Shown here: piece by piece, positions 57,902-64,000 of the stretch
How positions within the stretch are numbered: position 1 is the first letter of the stretch
Layout of the letters: each line of letters begins with the position of its first letter
From: Mesomycoplasma ovipneumoniae ATCC 29419
GTDB taxonomy: Bacteria > Bacillota_I > Bacilli_A > Mycoplasmatales > Metamycoplasmataceae
Assembly: GCF_028885435.1 (NCBI RefSeq)
Contig: NZ_CP118522.1
Span: 248,001-312,000, forward strand
Reading direction: 5' to 3'
Length of the DNA: 64,000 nucleotides
Notes under the pieces: generated by a model
The model's database searches: none
What the model saw: only the letters and a program-made list of their open reading frames with translations
Told to the model about the DNA's origin: nothing
Made by a program: the position numbers and the translations under genes

Positions 57902-58327
57902 CTCGAGTTTCCCAGTTTCAAATAAGGCAAACTAAAAAAGCTAAAATTTTAACTTAAAAAGCAAAATTATGAAATTTTTAAACACTGCTTTTTAGTTTAA
58001 AACACTAACAAAACCATAAAAAATACAACTGCTATTTAAACTCAATGCAAAAAGAAAACTCGTTTTTACTTACATTGAGCCTAAAAAACATATGAAGTTT
58101 TGAAAGAACTGAAAAAAATAATTAAAATCCTTAAATTTATAGATTTCTAAACGGTTAAATTTAAGGCATTCCATCATATTTAAAAATATAATGGATAATT
58201 CGCAATGTCTGATTTTTTAGACAAAAAACATAACTAATTCCTCCCTAATTCAATATTAAAATTTATTAATTTATTCTTAGTGATGGTTATTATAACACAA
58301 TTTTATTTTTGACCAAACATTTTTTTT
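57902..58327 (-). mobile_element. Element D: truncated IS1634-related repeat
   Basis: Begins CTCGAGTTTCCCAGTTTC and runs to the T-run at 58320-58327, where IS3 copy 2 starts. The promoter-distal end is lost. It has a -10 box at 58289-58294, a Shine-Dalgarno GGGAGGA, a start codon at 58229-58231 and hairpins 1-3. Confidence 0.7.
58041..58280 (-). ncRNA. Candidate structured RNA / leader, copy D
   Basis: Micro-ORF Met-Phe-Phe-Val-stop from 58231; hairpin 1 at 58171-58194, hairpin 2 at 58128-58167 (its base weakened by mutations), hairpin 3 at 58041-58079. Confidence 0.45.
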
Positions 58328-58436
58328 AAATAAGTAGAAAAATCTCAGACAATTAGTTTTTTACCTATGATTTTGATTGCACCACTTTTGTTAATTTTTT
58401 CTAGCATGTTCATTTTAAAAAATTTGGACAAATAAT

Positions 58437-59084
58437 TTACCTCATATAATAGCTTGGAGTTTTATATGATAAGCAACTTTGAGGCCTTTCATAGTTATAC
58501 CAATCAATAAATTCACTTATTTTTTGATAAGCAATAGCTACATTTTCAAAATTTTCGCCCTCAATATTAAGCAATTCTCGTTGAAAAACTGCATAAAAAT
58601 ATTCAATAGGTCTGTTTGCAAGGGCATTGCCTTTTGGTGACATTGATTGTTGGATATTGTTTTGCTTTAAAAAATTAGCAAATTTGTAGTTCGCATATTC
58701 CACTCCATGATCTGAATGGAAAAATTTCGGTTTAATATTATACTTTTTGATTGTTTCTTTTACTAAGTTTATAGTTTCTTCTAAAAATCTTGTTTTAGAA
58801 ATTGAAAAATTGAGCAAGTAATTGGATTTTGTTTCAATAATTGAGTGTAGGTAAAATCATTCGTTGTTAATTTTGATAAATTTAATATCAGCAAATCATT
58901 TTTCACCAAAATTTTCTGAGCTAAATTCACCTTTGATATGATCTTCAGTCCAAATTCGTGTAAACTTTTTCTCTTTTGGTGCCGGTTTTCCTTGCTTTTT
59001 ATAAGCAATTGATTTTAATCCTAAAAATTCGTAGTGTTTTTGAAACACATACGTGCTTACATAATTTCCTGATTTATGTAAATA
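58437..59084 (-). CDS. IS3-family transposase OrfB, copy 2
   Basis: Same -1 frame part as in copy 1, with the DDE residues kept (FADIKFI, FHSDHGVEYANYKF, NRPIEYFYAVFQREL). A few substitutions (Gln for Arg in FQFLKQDF, Leu for Ser before EETINLV, Glu for Gln in VKETIKK). No independent start; frameshift expression from OrfA is assumed. Confidence 0.78.
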
Positions 59085-59707
59085 TTATATAGGATGTCGC
59101 GGCCTTTTACCTTTCGATATAAATAGAAATTTTCACGAATTCACTCAAGTAAGTCTTCATCACAAATCATTTTCTTTGGTGGTTTTTTCACCCTTATTTT
59201 CTCATAAATAGAAGTGCGATTAACGTTAAAAACGCTACAAATTCTAGTGCAATTTTCGATTTTATCTTTATCTTTATCTTTATCTTTATCTTTATCTTTC
59301 TCTTGTTCTTGTTTTAATTTTTTGAGCTCCTCAAGAATAATTGCGGGGTCAATTCCGGATCTTTTAAGAACCCTCTCCACTATTTCTTGATAAATTCCAC
59401 GATCATTTTCGGAAAGATCGTTAATTGTATATTTCTTTTTTGGTTTGCGTGGAGATTTGATTTTTCCACGAGTACTAATTAAACTTTTCATATCATTATT
59501 ATAAAACTTTTTTTGCCAATTTCTTATCAAATTATTAGCGTATATATGCAACATTCATTCTTTATCCGCTTTTTTACTTTTAGATTTGTTTTTGTAAATT
59601 TCTCTAAATTCTTCTGCAAAATCCAAAATTGCATTTTTTAGCCCTTTAGATTCGGCAATTTTAATGTATTTAAATTTGTCTTCAACTGTAAATTTGTATT
59701 GTTTCAT
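59057..59707 (-). CDS. IS3-family transposase OrfA, copy 2
   Basis: 216 residues, ATG at 59707, TAA at 59057-59059. Same as OrfA of copy 1 except for a longer Lys-Asp repeat (six AAAGAT-type units against two) and Cys for Tyr in KKMICDEDLLEW. The stop is at the same place as in copy 1. Confidence 0.8.
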
Positions 59708-59753
59708 TTTAACACACCTTTTTTGAATGTGTCTGAAATTAATATATTAACTT

Positions 59754-60106
59754 ATGCTTGGCCTAAAATAAAATTATGTTATAATAAATCTCACTTAAGA
59801 ATAATTAATAAATCGATATTAGAATTAAGGGGAATTAATTATGTTTTTTGTCATAAAAAATTAGAAAATGTGAATTATCCATTATGTTTTTAAATGTAAT
59901 GGAACGCCATAAATTTACCCGTTTAGAAATCTACAAATTTATGGCTTTTAATTATTGTTCTTTCAAAACTTCATATATTTTTTAGGCTCAATGTAAGTAA
60001 AAACGAGTTTTCTATTTGCATTGAGTTTAAATAGTAGTTGTATTTTTTTATAATTTTTGTTATTTTATCATAAATTGATTTTTATCATCAAACTGGGAAA
60101 CTCGGG
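59754..60106 (+). mobile_element. Element E: truncated IS1634-related repeat
   Basis: Starts just after IS3 copy 2, missing the A-tract and promoter-distal arm, and ends AAACTGGGAAACTCGGG at 60106. It keeps TATAAT 59780-59785, Shine-Dalgarno AAGGGGA, the micro-ORF 59841-59864 and hairpins 1-3. It is head-to-head with element D. Confidence 0.7.
59790..60055 (+). ncRNA. Candidate structured RNA / leader, copy E
   Basis: Longest micro-ORF: Met-Phe-Phe-Val-Ile-Lys-Asn-stop (59841-59864). Hairpin 1 59879-59902, hairpin 2 59906-59945 (GCCAT...ATGGC, where copies A and C have T·T or T·G), hairpin 3 59987-60025. The A-T pair in hairpin 2 is a compensatory change. Confidence 0.5.
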
Positions 60107-60114
60107 TATCTTTT

Positions 60115-60195
60115 AATAAATTCTAAACTTTTGCCAAAAGTTTAGAATTTATTACCATTTTTTTTATTTTTTAAATTAAAAAATAAAAAAAATGG
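60115..60195. terminator. Two perfect palindromes next to tRNA-Trp
   Basis: Palindrome 1: 18-bp stem 60115-60132 / 60136-60153 with a 3-nt loop. Palindrome 2: 18-bp stem 60155-60172 / 60178-60195, only A/T except its CC/GG tip, whose right arm includes the tRNA CCA end. They may end transcription from element E and from the tRNA gene. Confidence 0.6.
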
Positions 60196-60267
60196 CAGAG
60201 GTGACAGGAGTCGAACCCGCAACATACGGGGTTGAAGCCCGTTGTTCTACCATTGAACTACACCTCT
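60193..60267 (-). tRNA. tRNA-Trp (anticodon UCA)
   Basis: 75 nt with encoded CCA. Acceptor stem AGAGGTG/CACCTCT, D arm GTTC...GAAC, anticodon stem ACGGG/CCCGT around loop CTTCAAC, so the anticodon is TCA. T arm GCGGG TTCGACT CCTGT with two G·U pairs. It reads UGA (and UGG by wobble) as tryptophan, which agrees with the genetic code seen in the genes. Confidence 0.96.
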
Positions 60268-60321
60268 AGGCCGATTTAATTATACCACATTTTTAAAAAA
60301 TAATATATTATTTTATTAAGT

Positions 60322-60927
60322 ATGAATACAAAAAATATTAAAAACATGAAAATGAGAGATTTTTTAACACTTTTATGGTTTGTGGTAAAAATTTCTTTAA
60401 TTTCTTTTGGCGGAGGAAATTCTTTAATGCCTATTATTTTTAGTCAGGCAGTTGTCAAAAAAGGATGAATTTCAAAAAGTGATTTTGATCAAGGTTTAAT
60501 TTTGACCAATTTGCTCCCCGGACCTTCATCACTTCAAATGATGGCATTAGTTTGCATTAAAAAATTAGGCGCTTTTTGGGGTGTTATAGCAACAGTTTTG
60601 GGAATTTTCCCACATATTTTATTATTTTTTACTTTATTTATTTTAGTAAAAAATTTACCTTCAAGATATTTAGTCACTTTTAACTTAGCAATTTTTTCAA
60701 CAATTATCGGAATTTTACTTGGATTTTGTTATATTTATTGAAAAAAAGATAAGAATTCAATGAATAAATTAGTTTATTACACCGTTTTATTATTAAGTTT
60801 TGCATATTCTTTGTTTGTTCCAAGCCCGTATAATTTAGCAATTGTCCCAATTTTAGTAATTATTTTTATATATTCAGTCTTATTTTTGTTTAAAAAATGA
60901 AAGAAAAACCGTGATTTTACTAATTAG
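60322..60927 (+). CDS. Chromate transporter family protein, half 1
   Basis: 201 residues. One-domain ChrA-type membrane protein with FVVKISLISFGGGNSLMPII (family SFGGG motif), GWISKSDFDQGLILTNLLPGP (family pattern ...A..A..PGP) and GAFWGVIATVLGIFPHILL. About 5-6 helices. Short ChrA proteins work as pairs; the second half follows with a 17-bp overlap. Real substrate in mycoplasmas is unknown. ATG at 60322. Confidence 0.88.
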
Positions 60928-61561
60928 TTTAACAATTTTGGGGCTAGCAGTTATTAGTTTAATTGTCTTTGGTGGCGGGCAAGTTTTTATGCCTGTTTTT
61001 AACTGGTTTTGATTACAACTTGGAGAGCTAGGCCTTGACATTGATCAAGAACAAATTAATCAAATTTTCACTGTCGCAAATTCAACACCAGGTGTTTTTT
61101 CAATTAAATTGGCCGCTGTTACTGGATTTTTAATTGCAGATTTTGGAGTTTTAGGTTGATTTCTTTCATTTATTTTTTTAATGGCATTTATATTACCGGC
61201 AATTTTTTTAGTTGTAATTTGATTAAAGGCTTTAAATAGAGTTTCGCAAAAAAATGGCTCAAATTTTATAAAAAAAGCACAAATTTTTCGGCCGGCAATT
61301 ATTGGAATTATTTTAGCGCTTGCTTTTCAACTTTTTATCAATTTAGTGCTTGTAAATTATGCTTTTAATTCTAATAATGGATATTTTGTCACAAAAGAAG
61401 TAAGTGATTTTATAAGCGGTTGAAGACTTTGAGTTTTTATTTTATTTGCAATTTTTTGGTCTATAACAGTTTTTATTTTATATTTGCGAAAGGTAAATGT
61501 TTTTCTGTTAATTATTATCGGAGTTTCGCTTTCACTTATTAGTTTACAACCTTGACTTTAG
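60911..61561 (+). CDS. Chromate transporter family protein, half 2
   Basis: 216 residues, GTG start at 60911 within the end of half 1. Motifs ISLIVFGGGQVFMPVFNWFW, FTVANSTPGVFSIKLAAVTG (equivalent of the PGP motif) and GFLIADFGVLGWFLSF. Antiparallel partner of the preceding protein in the two-gene ChrA arrangement. No RBS is needed if translation is coupled. Confidence 0.85.
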
Positions 61562-61568
61562 GACAAAT

Positions 61569-62402
61569 ATGTATACAAATCGTAAATTTTATAATAAAAA
61601 AGAATATTTTATTGACCATGAAAAACGGGTTTTAATTCTTAACCCTGCTTTTCATGAAAAATTACTTAACAAAAAGTTTGCTTTTAACACCGGTTTTAAA
61701 AAAATTGGTGGAACTTTAATTGGAGAAGTGCTTGGACTTGATAGTTTTAGCTCCCCTTTCCGAGCTTTTGTCAAAATTTCAAAATTGGATATGCCAATTT
61801 TAGACACTAAATATATTGATGCCGGAGTTGCAATTGAGCCTCTTGTCATTAAAGCCATTTCTGAAAAATTAGATCTAGAAATTGAAACTTTTCCTCCCGA
61901 AAAATATAATTATGATTATTTTAGTGATGATCCAATTATTGGTGGAATTCCTGATGGTTTTATCAAAAAAACTAATATAATAATCGAAATTAAAACAACC
62001 GGCCTGAAAAATTTTGAAAGATGAGGCAAAAAAGGGGAAAATTTACCGCAAAAATACATAAAACAAGCTCAATTATATGCATTTTTAAAAAATGCTGAAA
62101 AATATGCAATTGTAGCAACATTTTTAGAGGAAGATGACTACGAAAACCCCAAAGAATTTCCTATAAAAAAAAGACATATAAAATCGTATACTTTTGATGT
62201 TAATGAATCTCAAGTTATGGATGATATAGAAAAAATTAAAAAATGGTATAATTTTTATACAAAGTTAGGTATTTCGCCAAGTTTTGACCCTATAGTTGAT
62301 GCTCAAATTCTTGAGTATTTAAGTTGCGAAAATGAACAAGAGTGAAAACAACTTTGAGAAAAATGAACAAATTCAATATCTAAGCAAAATAAAAAAATAT
62401 AA
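61569..62402 (+). CDS. Putative PD-(D/E)XK nuclease (YqaJ-like, MAGa7180-type family)
   Basis: 277 residues. Core motif IIGGIPDGFIKKTNIIIEIKTT holds the Asp and Glu-x-Lys of the PD-(D/E)XK fold, with an upstream Glu in VAIEPLVIKAISEKL and downstream KYIKQAQLYAFL (Gln/Tyr motif). This arrangement is like phage YqaJ/lambda exonuclease recombinases. A mycoplasma family with this layout exists; the name is from memory and should be checked. The gene starts 7 bp after chrA half 2 and ends 2 bp before the Hsp33 gene. Confidence 0.75.
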
Positions 62403-62404
62403 TC

Positions 62405-63643
62405 ATGTCATCATATTCTAAAGTTTATTTGCACAAAAATATTCTAATAGTTGTCTCAGAAATGACTGAAATTGTTAATAAAGCGATTAATATTCACAAA
62501 TTAAAGAATATTAGTTCACTTATTTTAGCAAGTTTTATTAATGTTTTTGGGCCACTTCCAACTTTGATTAAGGAAAAAACAGCTGGATTTTCCGTCAAAA
62601 TTAATTCTGAAACTGTTGAATCTTTAGTTCTTGAAACAAATAAAAAAGGCCAAATTCGTGCCAGTTTTTCAGCAAATAATTTTGAAATCCCGACTAATGT
62701 TTTCAAAAATTACAACACAAACCTACTTGTAAGCTCATATATTGGAACTTCTGGTTTTTTAAAAATTAACCAATTTACAAAAAAAACTAATTATTCAGGT
62801 CAAGTTAAGCTTCAAAAAGGTGATTTTATCACTGATTTAGCTTATTTTTTCCACCAATCTCAGCAAATTAATTCAGTAGTAAAAAATTTAATTGAACTTG
62901 ATGAAAATTCAAAAATAACAAAAGCTCAATCCTTAATTATTCAGCTTTTGCCTAATCATTCTGAAGAAGAACTACAAGAGGTAGAAGCCTGACTAGAAAA
63001 TGAAAAAATAACGGATTTCATGAACTTTTTTTCAAATTTTAATCAGGTTGACTTCCAAAAATGGGATTATATTTGTAACTGTAAAAAGTCAAATTTTGAA
63101 GCAAATTTGAAACTTTTAAGTCAAGAAGATGTTGATTTTTTAATTGAAAAATATAAAAAAATTGAATTTAAATGTAATTTTTGCTCAATTAGCAAAAAAT
63201 TTAATAAAAAGGACTGATTAATGGCCAATAAACCATTTAGCATTGCTACGGTTGAATCTTTAACTGGAGGCGCACTTGCTGCTGAAATTGTAAAAAAACC
63301 CGGTGCAAGTAAATTTTTTGCCGGCGGACTTGTTTGTTATCAAAATGAAATTAAAGAAAAAATTGGTATTGATACAAAAAATGGTGTAACTAATGCCAAA
63401 ACAGCCCTAAAAATGGCTAAATACGGTCTTGATTTTTTCCAAACTAAATATGCAATTGCTTTGACCGGAAATGCTGGCCCTACAGTTCAAGATGGCAAGC
63501 TCGGACAAGTATTTATTGCGATTAACGATGAAGTCTGAGAACTGAATTTTACCGGAAGTAGATCTGAAATTATACAAGCAAGTTTAGATTTTGCCATTGA
63601 AAAAATAAAAGAAATTTCAAAAAACAGCATAAAAATTTTTTAA
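62405..63643 (+). CDS. hslO: Hsp33 chaperone, reading frame continuous with a CinA C-terminal domain
   Basis: 412 codons in one frame. Residues 1-270 are Hsp33: redox-regulated holdase with the C-terminal zinc cysteines YICNCKK and FKCNFCSIS. At 63215-63217 the frame has UGA, which is Trp in this code, then TTA ATG and the complete CinA-like domain; there is no TAA or TAG between them. So by code 4 the two domains form one protein. A ribosome-binding site (AAAAAGGA) before the internal ATG at 63221 suggests that the second part can also be started on its own. Confidence 0.75.
63221..63643 (+). CDS. CinA C-terminal domain protein (nicotinamide-nucleotide amidase type)
   Basis: 140 residues from the internal ATG. 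PncC-like amidase fold converting nicotinamide mononucleotide to nicotinate mononucleotide in other bacteria. TVESLTGGALAAEIVKKPGA (family ES.TGG....), FAGGLVCYQNEIKEKIG, and IALTGNAGPT (usually TG.AGP) are present. In the same frame as the preceding Hsp33 gene. Shorter than ~160-residue PncC. A UGA-Trp splits the last 34 residues in a standard reading. Confidence 0.8.
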
Positions 63644-63795
63644 ATTTTGCAATAATAAATTATAATTTAAGTAAAAATAAAAACCTAGATAATAATAAAT
63701 TATTAGCCTTAGTTTTTAAATAAATAGATTTGTCTTAAAATCTAAGAGAAAAAGCTAAGTTTTTTATTATTTTTTTTAAATTTTGAACAAATTTA

Positions 63796-63813
63796 TATAA
63801 TTTAAATTATAAT
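63796..63813 (+). promoter_or_regulatory. Promoter region of the trigger factor gene
   Basis: Two -10-like boxes (TATAAT 63796-63801 and 63808-63813) upstream of ATG 63858. The rest of 63644-63857 is AT-rich and holds no gene. Confidence 0.45.
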
Positions 63814-63857
63814 TAGTTTTATTTTACTTTTATATAACAATTTAAGGATTATTATTA

Positions 63858-64000
63858 ATGATAACACGTGAATTTTTACCTAATAGTGCCGAACTTAAAA
63901 TTAAGTTAGTAGCTGATCCGCAAAAATGAGTTGAATATTACGATAAAGCTGAAAAAAGACAAGTTGCAAAAGTGTCATTACGCGGTTTTAGAAAAGGGAA
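63858..64000 (+). CDS. tig: Trigger factor, N-terminal part (3' end outside window)
   Basis: 47 codons visible from ATG after AAGGATTATTATTA. MITREFLPNSAELKIKLVAD matches the ribosome-binding N-terminal domain, and VSLRGFRKGK is the conserved trigger factor signature GFRxGxxP that contacts ribosomal protein L23. One UGA-Trp. Trigger factor is the ribosome-bound chaperone and prolyl isomerase. Confidence 0.85.

Larger units (their letters stand above)
58328..59753 (-). mobile_element. IS3-family insertion sequence, copy 2
   Basis: 1426 bp, reverse-oriented near-identical copy of 25170-26571, longer by 24 bp because (AAAGAT)n has four more units. No target duplication is found: the left neighbour is element D, the right neighbour is element E, both cut at the poly-T/poly-A tract. 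Confidence 0.88.

Noticed and set aside
61569-63643. New defence island formed by the nuclease, Hsp33 and CinA genes
   Set aside because: Hsp33 and CinA-type amidase are housekeeping functions, and nothing else in the cluster looks like defence.

Overview
This window comes from a mycoplasma, most likely of the Mycoplasma (Mesomycoplasma) hyopneumoniae / ovipneumoniae / dispar group. The DNA is very AT-rich. UGA must be read as tryptophan in almost every gene: reading it as stop breaks conserved enzymes (asnS, alaS, lysS, infB, nusA, oppB) in mid-domain. The one tRNA gene present is tRNA-Trp with a UCA anticodon, which reads UGA. The species assignment is inferred from gene content and order. 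All coordinates below use genetic code 4.

Layout. 1-321: 3' end of a DUF2779 gene. 326-901: a small transposon-like element (copy A). 959-8375: a minus-strand run asnS, RDD membrane protein, pcrA, unknown membrane protein, ruvA, ruvB, with gaps of 2 bp or overlaps. 8471-11165: a second element copy (B) interrupted by an IS1634-family insertion sequence. 11273-24823: a minus-strand oligopeptide transport operon, oppB-oppC-oppD-oppF, then a 2033-residue PDxFFG protein with an HExxH motif, then an OppA-like lipoprotein. 25170-26571: IS3-family copy 1. 26657-33218: a lipoprotein, an ABC-F ATPase, mnmE, a gene remnant and a helicase-nuclease. 33607-38214: a sialic acid catabolic operon (nanK, nanA, SSS transporter, nanE). 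38295-38873: element copy C. 38881-48557: housekeeping genes (Cof-type phosphatase, lysS, ftsH, tilS, pth, an unknown gene, ruvX, alaS). 48630-53110: rsmE, nox and a degenerate pullulanase-like gene. 53296-57878: the rimP-nusA-ylxR-infB-rbfA operon. 57902-60106: two head-to-head truncated element copies (D, E) with IS3 copy 2 between them. 60193-64000: tRNA-Trp, a chromate transporter pair, a PD-(D/E)XK nuclease, an Hsp33/CinA fused frame and the start of trigger factor.

Main discovery. Five copies (A-E) of a non-coding element of about 0.6-0.7 kb share ends with the complete IS1634-family element at 9183-11092, so they look like non-autonomous relatives moved by its transposase. The insertions carry very long direct duplications (78, 93 and 65/66 bp), a known habit of IS1634. 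Inside each copy is a conserved cassette: T/A tract, -10 box, strong Shine-Dalgarno, a 4-7 codon micro-ORF starting Met-Phe-Phe, and three hairpins whose stems are preserved through paired base changes. I propose a repeat-borne structured RNA or leader. I do not recognise it as a described family.
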